From NCBI GenBank assembly GCA_018609825.1, contig JAHEOA010000060.1:1-11540 (forward strand): DNA of 11,540 nucleotides, written 5' to 3'. Both the position numbers and the translations under genes were made by a program. Positions 1 through 6,330 of the stretch are shown here, piece by piece; positions within the stretch are counted from its first letter, which is position 1, and each line of letters begins with the position of its first letter. Source of the DNA: Candidatus Bipolaricaulota bacterium. GTDB taxonomy: Bacteria > Bipolaricaulota > Bipolaricaulia > RBG-16-55-9. Below the pieces are notes generated by a model that had not been told where the DNA came from, did not search any database, and saw only the letters and a list, made by a program, of their open reading frames with translations.

Positions 1-139
1 CGCCATCAATGAGGACGGCACGTTCGAATGGTCCTTCAAGGCCGGCGACATCGTCGCATCCTCGCCGGCCATCGGCGCGGACGGCACGCTCTATGTGGGC
101 TCCTCCAGCGCCCGTCTGTATGCGCTCAGCGATGATTGA
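1..139 (+). CDS. PQQ-type beta-propeller repeat protein (3' end only)
   Basis: This is the last 45 codons of a gene entering from the left edge, read in the frame starting at base 2 and ending with TGA at 137-139. The visible peptide has the pattern W-x-F-x-x-G-(5-6)-SSPAIGADGTLYVGS-(4)-LYAL, which is the classic blade of PQQ-binding-like (pyrrolo-quinoline quinone) beta-propellers. Proteins of this kind are usually exported and consist of many such blades; most lack the cofactor and act as scaffolds or ligand-binding domains, so enzymatic activity cannot be inferred. The gene ends only two residues after the last blade, so there is no C-terminal anchor. It is convergent with the next gene, 39 bp away. 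Family assignment is secure at repeat level; function is unknown. Confidence 0.8.
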   Translation, partial: AINEDGTFEWSFKAGDIVASSPAIGADGTLYVGSSSARLYALSDD

Positions 140-178
140 GCCCAGGGTCTGAGCGCAGCCACCCCACGTCCTTCCCGA

Positions 179-811
179 TCAGGGCGCCCACCGCGCGACG
201 AACGTGCAGTTGGCTTTGACCCATGCGGAAAAGCCTCGGTCGGATTTGGCCGCGCTTAGGGGCAACAGGCGGTCGCAACGGATCAAGATCTCGTTGGGCG
301 GAATCGAGGCAAAGTAGAAGCGCCGCTGCGCGATGTCCTCGTTCGTGACGTCGCCGACGGCCGTCAACGGATCTGCGGGCGGGTGCGGAGGCAGGCGGAA
401 GCGGCAGTGCTCGCGCAAGCCCATGCGGAACGCCCGATTCGATACGGCCAAGGGAGCGGGCATGTCATCGTCGCAGCGGACCTGAACCTCATCCAACGGG
501 TAGCGTTGCTTGCTGGCGGGCGGCAGCATCATGACGTGGAAGCCGTAAGCGGGCGAGCCCTTGGTGACTCGGTCAATGGCGAGCGACGGAAGCACGAGAT
601 CGGGGTCGGTCGCCTCCTGAACCCGCGGAAAGTCAACGATCAAGGACCCATAATATAACAGTTGGTCCGTGGGGGTGCTGATGGAGACGCCCAAGACGGC
701 CAAGCCGATCAAGAGCAACGTGATCAGCTCCCGCTCCAGCAAGGAGTATCGGCGCCGCAGTTGGGCGCGGACTCGCTCCCATGTGTTCATCTGCTCAGTT
801 GGGGGCTCCAT
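179..811 (-). CDS. single-pass exported protein with duplicated two-cysteine module, unknown function
   Basis: I do not recognise this 210-residue protein. An Arg-rich N-terminus (residues 11-25) precedes one hydrophobic segment (about 29-45), so it is probably anchored by its N-terminus with the rest outside the cytoplasm. The exported part contains two copies of a module that align without gaps at an offset of 66 residues: residues 108-140 and 174-206. They share E-x-x-x-R-C-D-x3-P, then A-x-S-x-R-x-F, then C-x-F. The cysteines are at 113/136 and 179/202, exactly 23 apart in both copies, which suggests one disulfide per module. A less certain upstream part (VT...F...PP) may also be repeated. 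A second in-frame ATG at 790 is an alternative start; neither start has a strong ribosome site. The gene follows the 922-1566 gene on the same strand after 110 bp and may be co-transcribed with it. Confidence 0.7.
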   Translation of the reverse strand: MEPPTEQMNTWERVRAQLRRRYSLLERELITLLLIGLAVLGVSISTPTDQLLYYGSLIVDFPRVQEATDPDLVLPSLAIDRVTKGSPAYGFHVMMLPPASKQRYPLDEVQVRCDDDMPAPLAVSNRAFRMGLREHCRFRLPPHPPADPLTAVGDVTNEDIAQRRFYFASIPPNEILIRCDRLLPLSAAKSDRGFSAWVKANCTFVARWAP

Positions 812-921
812 GCACCCCGCAGGCGCCGTGACGTGGCCGTTGGCTTGGATGCCTCACGGATCGGGTGAGGTCAAGCGGACCGGTCATGGTGGACCGCATG
901 CCTCGACCTCGGCCAATGTCG

Positions 922-1566
922 TCACTCGGACGATGAGGCTTCGAGGATGGAATAGCTCTCGTCGGCAAACAGCGGATCCAGCCAGGCGATCTGTCGGAGC
1001 TTGTTCAGTTCAGCGCGGACGTCAGCCCGGTTCTGGAGCATGCGTTCGTTCAGGACGTTGAGCGTTGACTGGAACGATGAGGGGTTCTCGTTGCGGGCCA
1101 GCATCTCCTCCGCCGTCTTGACGTTTTGCTCCAGCGCGCGCAGATGCTCAAAGATGGCCTCCAGCGTGCTGCAGATCCGCTCATGACTCGCTTGGAGGTC
1201 TGCGGGCGGACTCAGGTCGTCCGCGCTGCAGAGCGGGCTGATGATGTCGTCACGCAGCATGAAGAGCGTTTCGCTGGTCACGTCCGCGAGGTAGCCCATT
1301 TCGCTGGCAAACGTGCAGGCGTTCTCCGCACAGTACATCGCGTCGGACAGACTGGACAGGCCGGCCAACAGGCCGGGTTCGATGCGAGGGTAGCTGCGCT
1401 CAACCCGCTCGCCCTGCAGGATCGCGATGGCCTTGGCTTGGTACGCCGCCTCGGCGGACGTTCCCGTGTCTCCCGATTCGGGGTGTCCCGTGCTGAGCGC
1501 CAGCCCGATCGCCCCCGCGATCAAGGCGAGGACGACCAAGATGACGGTCGGCGATGTGAGGTTCAT
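922..1566 (-). CDS. membrane-anchored or secreted helical protein with four cysteines, unknown function
   Basis: I do not recognise this 214-residue protein. Residues 6-27 form an uninterrupted hydrophobic stretch (VILVVLALIAGAIGLAL core) that is either a signal peptide or an N-terminal anchor. The exported part has four cysteines (79, 84, 113, 132), an even number compatible with two disulfides; 79 and 84 form a C-x4-C pair. Residues about 125-195 are rich in Leu, Glu, Arg and Ala and look helical, probably a helical bundle or short coiled coil. The start at 1566 is supported by a promoter whose -10 box ends 9 nt before the ATG. The gene is divergent from the Crp/Fnr regulator and upstream of a second uncharacterised cysteine-containing exported protein, so the two may form a small unit. 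Function cannot be inferred. Confidence 0.7.
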   Translation of the reverse strand: MNLTSPTVILVVLALIAGAIGLALSTGHPESGDTGTSAEAAYQAKAIAILQGERVERSYPRIEPGLLAGLSSLSDAMYCAENACTFASEMGYLADVTSETLFMLRDDIISPLCSADDLSPPADLQASHERICSTLEAIFEHLRALEQNVKTAEEMLARNENPSSFQSTLNVLNERMLQNRADVRAELNKLRQIAWLDPLFADESYSILEASSSE

Positions 1567-1575
1567 GGTTCCGCC

Positions 1576-1604
1576 ATCGTAGTCCAGTTGACAAATCCTG
1601 ACAA
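1576..1604 (-). promoter_or_regulatory. sigma70-like promoter for the 922-1566 gene
   Basis: On the minus strand TTGTCA (1604-1599, 5 of 6 to TTGACA) and TACGAT (1581-1576, 4 of 6 to TATAAT) are separated by exactly 17 nt. The -10 box ends 9 nt before the ATG at 1566, so transcription should start about two bases before the start codon, giving a leaderless or nearly leaderless mRNA. The match is visible in the sequence; activity is inferred. Confidence 0.55.
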
Positions 1605-1671
1605 GGAGAAGGCTGTGGGGACTGATAAGTGATCTATGTCCGGTCTGAACGTGTCGGCAAGAGGCACCCGA

Positions 1672-1708
1672 ATCTCCCCCGAGTCTGCAACGGAGATAAC
1701 GGACTCGG
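1672..1708 (+). promoter_or_regulatory. two interleaved inverted repeats in the leader of the Crp/Fnr gene
   Basis: ATCTCC (1672-1677) is complementary to GGAGAT (1692-1697), and CCGAGTC (1679-1685) is complementary to GACTCGG (1702-1708). The two pairings interleave, so they could form an H-type pseudoknot (loops of 1, 6 and 4 nt) or be alternatives of a switch. The 1567-1785 gap has no plausible gene. I could not find a convincing plus-strand promoter that would place this segment in an mRNA, so a DNA-level operator role is also possible. Confidence 0.3.
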
Positions 1709-1741
1709 CGCCGCGCGTTGCCAACCGTCCTCGGAGGCGAA

Positions 1742-1785
1742 CGTGGTCCCCACTACGCTGGGGATCAGAGATCAGGGGGACCACG
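1742..1785 (+). promoter_or_regulatory. inverted repeat covering the ribosome binding site of the Crp/Fnr gene
   Basis: CGTGGTCCCC (1742-1751) and GGGGACCACG (1776-1785) are a perfect 10-bp inverted repeat around a 24-nt loop, and the right arm ends directly at the ATG at 1786. The Shine-Dalgarno-like AGGGGGA (1774-1780) lies mostly within the right arm, so in RNA it would be hidden. A weaker competing pairing, CCCC (1748-1751) with GGGG (1760-1763), would free it. As DNA the same arms could be an operator for autoregulation. A TACGCT box (1754-1759) in the loop could be a -10 element; if used, the left arm would not be transcribed. Confidence 0.4.
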
Positions 1786-2502
1786 ATGAATCGAGCTTAC
1801 GTCTACGGCAGCCTCATACGAACCTCGGACGAGCCGGGCGACACCCAGGCCCAACAGCTGATCCGAGAGGTCAAAAAGCTCTTCGACCAGAGCGAAGGGC
1901 GCCGCTACCACAAGGGCGAGGAAGTCTATCGGCCCGGCGACGTCGACGACTGTCTCTATTACATTGAGACCGGCGTGGTGAAGCTGGCTTACCTGGATCA
2001 AAGCGGCCGCAAGTTGACGCTGTCCATCCTGGGCCAAGACGACATCTTTGGCGAAATGGTGCTCGTGGGCAAGCCGGAACGTGAGCTGCTTGCCCAAGTC
2101 CTTCAGGATGCGGTGATCTATCACATCGACAAGGGGCGCTTCACGGAACTGTTGCGCTCCCAACCCGAACTCGCGTTGGAGGTCATGGAGCTGTTCGGGC
2201 GACGCACCCGAGAGATCGAGAGCAAGCTGGAAGACTTGGTGTTCAAAGACATTCCCACCCGCCTGTCGCGACAGATCCTCAAACTGATCGAGGAACACGG
2301 GGTCGACACGGGCGACGGGAAGCGGATCGACTTCAAGATCACGCACAAGGAGCTGGCCGACCTGATCGGCAGCGCCCGCGAGAACACGACCAGCGCGCTC
2401 AACTCCCTGGCCAAAGAGGGGATCCTCGACAAGAAGCGCTACCAGATCATCGTCAAGGACGAGGACCGCCTCAAGGAACGCGGCGGCGACGAAGGCACGT
2501 AA
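1786..2502 (+). CDS. Crp/Fnr-family transcriptional regulator
   Basis: A 238-residue regulator of normal length for the CRP/FNR superfamily. Residues about 35-125 form the cyclic-nucleotide-binding-like beta barrel (GEEVYRPGDVDDCLYYIETGVVKL core, FGEMVL at 88-93), 130-160 the dimerisation helix, and 160-225 the winged helix-turn-helix, with ITHKELADLIGSARENTTSALNSL matching the Crp recognition-helix region. In the binding pocket the Gly-Glu pair is kept and an Arg is present (R99), but the Ser that follows this Arg in E. coli CRP is Glu here and the spacing is one residue shorter, so cAMP binding is doubtful. The only cysteine is C56, so there is no FNR-type iron-sulfur cluster. The ATG at 1786 is chosen because AGGGGGA lies 5 nt before it and the protein then has family length; an open frame reaches back to 1636 but has no family match. 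The targets are unknown. Confidence 0.9.
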   Translation: MNRAYVYGSLIRTSDEPGDTQAQQLIREVKKLFDQSEGRRYHKGEEVYRPGDVDDCLYYIETGVVKLAYLDQSGRKLTLSILGQDDIFGEMVLVGKPERELLAQVLQDAVIYHIDKGRFTELLRSQPELALEVMELFGRRTREIESKLEDLVFKDIPTRLSRQILKLIEEHGVDTGDGKRIDFKITHKELADLIGSARENTTSALNSLAKEGILDKKRYQIIVKDEDRLKERGGDEGT

Positions 2503-2523
2503 CGGTTCCAGATCTGCCCATGC

Positions 2524-2567
2524 ATCGCGGGCTGAACGCCGCGATCCGCCCAGGCGCTCCGTGCGCC
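2524..2567 (+). terminator. tandem hairpins after the Crp/Fnr gene
   Basis: Downstream of the regulator stop, ATCGCGG (2524-2530) pairs with CCGCGAT (2539-2545) over an 8-nt loop, followed by GGCGC (2553-2557) with GCGCC (2563-2567) over 5 nt. Neither is followed by a T-run, so this is not a classic intrinsic terminator. It may stabilise the 3' end or act with Rho. Confidence 0.3.
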
Positions 2568-2584
2568 GACAGGAATTGGCAATG

Positions 2585-2622
2585 TCAAGCCGCTTGAACG
2601 CCCAGCGCCGGTCGACTAGTCT
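2585..2622 (+). promoter_or_regulatory. promoter of yidD with an overlapping palindrome
   Basis: TTGAAC (2594-2599, 4 of 6) and TAGTCT (2617-2622, 3 of 6) are spaced by 17 nt. The inverted repeat TCAAGC-C-GCTTGA (2585-2597) overlaps the -35 box and is a plausible operator. The -10 box ends 9 nt before the yidD ATG, so the mRNA could be leaderless unless transcription starts slightly earlier and keeps the GAGGAGG at 2623-2629. Confidence 0.4.
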
Positions 2623-2631
2623 GAGGAGGCC

Positions 2632-2844
2632 ATGGTCCGATCGGCGCTGCGCGGCTTGATTTCCGTTTATCAGTTCCTGATCTCGCCCCTATCTCCGCCG
2701 AGCTGCCGCTTCTTTCCGTCATGTTCCGAGTATGCCCGTCAAGCGGTGAGCAAGCACGGCCCGCTCCGAGGCGGCTGGCTGGCGCTCAAGCGGGTTCTGA
2801 GATGCCATCCCTGGCATCCCGGCGGGATCGATCACGTGCCGTAA
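2632..2844 (+). CDS. yidD: YidD, membrane protein insertion efficiency factor
   Basis: A 70-residue protein that matches the YidD/UPF0161 family over its whole length: an N-terminal amphipathic segment ([16 protein letters not shown]), the [11 protein letters not shown] cysteine motif at residues 25-35, the [12 protein letters not shown] segment and the ending HPGG-x-D-x-VP. YidD is a small inner-membrane-associated protein that assists YidC-dependent insertion of membrane proteins. GAGGAGG lies just before the ATG; pairing through its first four bases gives a 5-nt spacing. In many bacteria yidD lies between rnpA and yidC; here it stands alone, after a regulator and convergent with the transporter operon. 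Its stop codon is only 19 bp from the stop of the facing permease gene. Confidence 0.93.
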   Translation: MVRSALRGLISVYQFLISPLSPPSCRFFPSCSEYARQAVSKHGPLRGGWLALKRVLRCHPWHPGGIDHVP

Positions 2845-2863
2845 TTCCTCGAGGGAAGCCTGA

Positions 2864-3751
2864 TCAACGCAGCGTCCGCGCGTGCGGGTTGAGCACGTCG
2901 CGCAGCCAGTCGCCAAACACATTGACCGCCATCGTCAACAGCACCAGCGCCAGCCCCGGGAAGACGATCATCCACCAGCGCCCCGCCAGCAGATACTTGC
3001 TCCCCACCGAGATCATCATGCCCAATGACGGCTGAGAGACGGGGACGCCGATGCCGAGAAAGCTGAGCGTCGACTCCAGCACGATCACGACGGCGAAGTC
3101 CACGGCCGCGATCACTAACAATGGCGGCAACACGTTCGGCAGAACGTGGCGCGTCAGGATGCGCGGCGTCCCGAACCCGAGGGCAACGGCGGATTGGATA
3201 AACTCCTGGGTCGCCACCGACATGGTGCTGCCGCGGGCGGTGCGCGCGTAGCGGACCCAGTCGGTGACCGCAATGGCGAAGATCACGGGCAGAATGCCTC
3301 GGGCTTGGAAGACCCCCATGATCAGGATAGCCATGAGCGTCGTGGAGAACGAGAAGACGATGTCGGCGATCCGCATCAGGAGCGCGTCGGGCCAACCTCC
3401 CCGATACCCCGTCCAGAGGCCGACGGCCGTGCCGACCCCGCCCGCGAGCGTGACGACGCCCAGGGCCACGACGAACGAGATGCGCAGCCCAAAGAGAATG
3501 GTGCTGAGGATGTCGCGGCCTTGGTTGTCGGTCCCCAAGAGATAGGGCATGGTCCCCTCGGGCAGCCAGACGGGCGGCCGGTTGCTGTCCATGAGGCTCA
3601 ACGTGGCCAGTTCATACGGATTCTGCGGCGCGATCCACGGCGCGAAGATCGCGCCGAGCGCAAACGCCAGGATCAACCCGCTGCTGACCAGCGCCATCGG
3701 ACTCCGTCGAAAGTCTCGCCACACGGAGCGCTGGGCGCCCGTCTCACCCAT
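2864..3751 (-). CDS. DppC/OppC-family ABC transporter permease
   Basis: A 295-residue inner-membrane permease of the peptide/nickel (family 5) ABC import systems, second permease type. It has an N-terminal membrane segment (about 19-40), the DppC hallmark HLLGTD-like sequence LLGTDNQGRDILS at 71-83, further membrane spans, and the EAA cytoplasmic loop that docks the ATPase at about 183-211 (EFIQSAVALGFG...RHVLPNVLPP). LSFLGIGVP near residue 229 is also typical. Its ATG lies inside the end of the upstream permease gene: ATGGGTGA contains both the start and the preceding stop, an 8-bp overlap that implies translational coupling. It is the last gene of the operon; no ATPase gene follows. The exact substrate (peptide, oligosaccharide, metal chelate) cannot be told from permeases. 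Confidence 0.93.
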   Translation of the reverse strand: MGETGAQRSVWRDFRRSPMALVSSGLILAFALGAIFAPWIAPQNPYELATLSLMDSNRPPVWLPEGTMPYLLGTDNQGRDILSTILFGLRISFVVALGVVTLAGGVGTAVGLWTGYRGGWPDALLMRIADIVFSFSTTLMAILIMGVFQARGILPVIFAIAVTDWVRYARTARGSTMSVATQEFIQSAVALGFGTPRILTRHVLPNVLPPLLVIAAVDFAVVIVLESTLSFLGIGVPVSQPSLGMMISVGSKYLLAGRWWMIVFPGLALVLLTMAVNVFGDWLRDVLNPHARTLR

Positions 3752-4712
3752 AGCGAATCCTCGGGTCGAGCACCGCGTAGAGCAGGTCGACCAGCAGGTT
3801 GAGCCCCAGGATGACGACCGCCGTCAGCATGATGTAGGCGACGACCACGGGGCGATCGGCGGCAAACACCGCATCCAGCAACAGTTTCCCCAGTCCCGGC
3901 CATTGGAAGATGGACTCGGTGACGATGGAAAACGCGATCAGCTCGCCGTAGCTCATCCCGAGCACCGTAATGACGGGAATGAGGACGTTGCGCAGCGCGT
4001 GCTTGTAGACGACGCGTCCCGAGCGCAGCCCCTTGGCACGGGCCGTGCGGACGTAATCTTGCGACAGCGCCTCCAGCATGCCGCTACGGGTCAGCCGGGC
4101 CATGACCCCGATCTGGAACAGCCCCAGCGTGACCACGGGCATGATGAGATGCTGCCAGCCGCTGGCGGTCAACAGCCCCGTCTCCCAGCCGCCAAGATTG
4201 ACGGTCTCGCCGCGGCCGAACGGCGGCAGCCAGCCGAGCGTGATGGTCAGTAACAAAATCAACAGCAGCCCGACCACGAACGTCGGCGTGGAGATCCCGA
4301 GCAAGGACGTCACGATGACGGCCTTGGCGGAGACCGACCTCGGACGGACCGCCGACCAGACCCCGAGCGCGATGCCCAACAGCGTCCCGGCCAACAGCGC
4401 CAGGCTGGCCAGCTCCACGGTCGCGGGCACCCGCTCCAGGATGAGCTGCATGACCGGCAACCGTTGGCGGTAGCTCAACCCGAAGTCGCCGCGGGCCACG
4501 GCCTGGAGCCAGTGCCCGTATTGGACGTAGAACGGCTCGTCCAACCCCATGCGCTCGCGCAGCTCGACGATCTGGTCCTGGGTCAGCTCCTGGACGTTGT
4601 AGTTGGCGCGGATCGGATCGCCGGCGAACTGAAAGATGGCGAAGCTGATGAACGAGATGGCGAACAGCACGACGATGCTCTGCAGGATTCGCCGCAGCAG
4701 GTAGCCGAGCAT
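3744..4712 (-). CDS. DppB/OppB-family ABC transporter permease
   Basis: A 322-residue permease of the peptide/nickel ABC import family, first permease type. The N-terminus MLGYLLRRILQSIVVLFAIS starts the first membrane span (about 10-29). Also present are the periplasmic LREMGLDEPF-like region (51-61, here LRERMGLDEPF), GDFGLSY at 75-81, and spans near 98-121, 133-160, 188-205, 243-265 and 288-312. The EAA loop runs from about 219 to 250 (DYVRTARAKGL...HALRNVLIPVI), and the family ending is DPRIRYG. The ATG at 4710-4712 has AGGA 4 nt upstream. The gene lies 82 bp downstream of the substrate-binding protein, with a hairpin between them, and overlaps the second permease gene by 8 bp. It forms the transmembrane channel with the 2864-3751 product. 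Confidence 0.94.
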   Translation of the reverse strand: MLGYLLRRILQSIVVLFAISFISFAIFQFAGDPIRANYNVQELTQDQIVELRERMGLDEPFYVQYGHWLQAVARGDFGLSYRQRLPVMQLILERVPATVELASLALLAGTLLGIALGVWSAVRPRSVSAKAVIVTSLLGISTPTFVVGLLLILLLTITLGWLPPFGRGETVNLGGWETGLLTASGWQHLIMPVVTLGLFQIGVMARLTRSGMLEALSQDYVRTARAKGLRSGRVVYKHALRNVLIPVITVLGMSYGELIAFSIVTESIFQWPGLGKLLLDAVFAADRPVVVAYIMLTAVVILGLNLLVDLLYAVLDPRIRYG

Positions 4713-4739
4713 GGGGTCCTAAGGTATCCGAACGGGAAG

Positions 4740-4771
4740 GCCGGAGGCGAGGGCTCGGCCTCGCCTCCGGC
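4740..4771 (-). terminator. intercistronic hairpin between binding-protein and permease genes
   Basis: GCCGGAGGCGAGG and CCTCGCCTCCGGC form a perfect 13-bp stem with a 6-nt loop, the strongest hairpin in the window. It follows the binding-protein stop by 23 nt and precedes the permease start. There is no T-run after it on the minus strand, so it is better read as a 3'-end stabiliser or partial terminator that keeps binding-protein mRNA above permease mRNA, as known for other ABC operons such as the maltose operon. Confidence 0.65.
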
Positions 4772-4794
4772 GCGGTCGCTCATAAGTCGGTCGG

Positions 4795-6315
4795 CTAGAA
4801 ACTGAGGTCGTGATAGACCGTCCAGCCGTCCGAGCGCGGCTGGAACGCGAGCTCCGTGTCCTTGCCCCAGAGGTCGGCCTCGTAGTACAGCGGCACCAGC
4901 GCGACGTCGTCCATGGCCACCCGATTGGCCTCCTGGAGCACGGCCTCGCGCTCGGCGCGGTCAAGGACCTGATCGCTCTGTTGGATGAGCTCGTCGAACT
5001 GCGGGTTGCTGTAGAGGTTGCCGTTGAAGACGGCGTCGGTCACCAGAAGGTTCTTGGCCGTCCGGCCGAAGTCGAACGCCCCGTCGAACCAGCCGACGAT
5101 GAAGAAGTCGAGGTTGTTGGCGTTGACGTCCTCGAAGAACAGCGACGCCGGCCGGGCGCGCGCCTCGGCGTTGATGCCGACTTGGCTGAGCAACTGGGCG
5201 ACCGCTTGGCCGAGTTCAACGTCGTTGGCGAACATGTTGTTCGTGACGTCGACGGTCAGGTCGAAGCCGTTCGGGAAGCCGGCGTCGCTCAACAACTCTC
5301 GGGCGCGCTCCCGGTTGAACTCGAGGCGCTCGATGTCCGCGTCGTAGCCGAGCGTCGGCGGATCGGGGACCTGCGAGGACAGCGCGCCGAAGCCGTTCAA
5401 CACGCGGTCGATGATCGTCGGCGCGTCCAGCGCGTGATAGACGGCCTGGCGCACGCGAAGATCTTGGAAGGGGGAGTCGACGAACTTGGGCGAGAAGAAG
5501 ATCGCCTGGCGCCCGTCGCGGTTGACGAGGTCGATCCCCGAGCTGGACCGCACGCGCTCGGCGAACTGCACGGGCATGTCTTGCACGAGCGCGGCGTCGC
5601 CGCTCTCCAGGGCGGCCAGGCGCGTGGAGTCGTCCTGCACGACCTGGTGGCGGACTTGCTTGATCGCCGGCTCGCCGCGCCAGTAGTCGGGGTTGGCCTC
5701 CAGATCCACGAACTGGCCGCGGTTCCACTCGACGAAGCGATAGGCGCCCGTGCCGATGGGCTCTTGGGCGATCTCCTCCTGGGAGCGCCTCTCGCTGGAT
5801 TCCCGGTCGAGCATGAAGATCTGATGGAGGTTGTTGGCGAAGAACGGCAGCGGTCCGTTCGTGATCGCGCGGACCTTGAGGTCGTTCTCAATCTGGACTT
5901 CCTGGATCGACTCGCCGAAGGCGCGGAACTCCGAGAACTCGCCCGTCAGGCGCTCCAGGCTGAACTTGACGTCCTCGGCCGTGAACGGGTTGCCGTTGTG
6001 GAAGCGCACGCCCTCGCGCAGCTCGATCTCCCAGACGTCGGCCTCGGTCCGCTCCACGGACGTCGCCAGCGCCGGCTGGAGGTCGCCGTTCGGGTCGCGG
6101 CGCAGGAGCCCGTCGAAGATGTTGGCAACGACTTGGAGGTTCGGATCGTTGTTGCGGCTCGGCTCCATGGTGTCCGGGCCGGCCTTCACGACGGCCGTGA
6201 TCGAGCTCGGCTGCGCGCGGCCACGTCGTCCGGTCCCCAAGGGCAACGACAGCGCGGCCGTGCCCGCGGAGAGCTGCTTCAAAAAGGTTCGGCGCGTCAA
6301 GGGTCCATGCGACAA
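4795..6315 (-). CDS. family-5 extracellular solute-binding protein, Tat-type signal, TTG start
   Basis: A 506-residue periplasmic binding protein of the SBP_bac_5 (DppA/OppA) family that delivers its ligand to the two downstream permeases. The signal peptide is twin-arginine type: T-R-R-T-F-L-K at residues 7-13, then a hydrophobic stretch and an RAQ-P cleavage region near 30-36; no lipobox cysteine follows, so the mature protein should be soluble. The family signature lies at about 71-119 (LLRRDPNGDLQPALA, then W-E-I-x-L-R-E-G-V-R-F-H-N-G and FTAEDVKFSLE). I chose the TTG at 6315-6313 because a perfect AAGGAGG stands 8 nt before it and because it puts the RR motif near the N-terminus. An upstream ATG at 6375 would add 20 residues, translate the ribosome site and spoil the signal peptide. 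The ligand is not determinable. Confidence 0.93.
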   Translation of the reverse strand: MSHGPLTRRTFLKQLSAGTAALSLPLGTGRRGRAQPSSITAVVKAGPDTMEPSRNNDPNLQVVANIFDGLLRRDPNGDLQPALATSVERTEADVWEIELREGVRFHNGNPFTAEDVKFSLERLTGEFSEFRAFGESIQEVQIENDLKVRAITNGPLPFFANNLHQIFMLDRESSERRSQEEIAQEPIGTGAYRFVEWNRGQFVDLEANPDYWRGEPAIKQVRHQVVQDDSTRLAALESGDAALVQDMPVQFAERVRSSSGIDLVNRDGRQAIFFSPKFVDSPFQDLRVRQAVYHALDAPTIIDRVLNGFGALSSQVPDPPTLGYDADIERLEFNRERARELLSDAGFPNGFDLTVDVTNNMFANDVELGQAVAQLLSQVGINAEARARPASLFFEDVNANNLDFFIVGWFDGAFDFGRTAKNLLVTDAVFNGNLYSNPQFDELIQQSDQVLDRAEREAVLQEANRVAMDDVALVPLYYEADLWGKDTELAFQPRSDGWTVYHDLSF

Positions 6316-6323
6316 AGCTGTAT

Positions 6324-6330
6324 CCTCCTT
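6324..6330 (-). promoter_or_regulatory. ribosome binding site that fixes the TTG start of the binding protein
   Basis: The minus strand reads AAGGAGG at 6330-6324, a perfect anti-16S match, followed after 8 nt by TTG at 6315-6313. No ATG lies at suitable distance downstream, so TTG is the likely initiation codon. Confidence 0.8.

Noticed and set aside
1636..1785. 50-codon N-terminal extension of the Crp/Fnr reading frame
   Set aside because: It has no ribosome site at its ATG, no family resemblance and would contain the inverted repeats; the ATG at 1786 has a strong ribosome site and gives family length.
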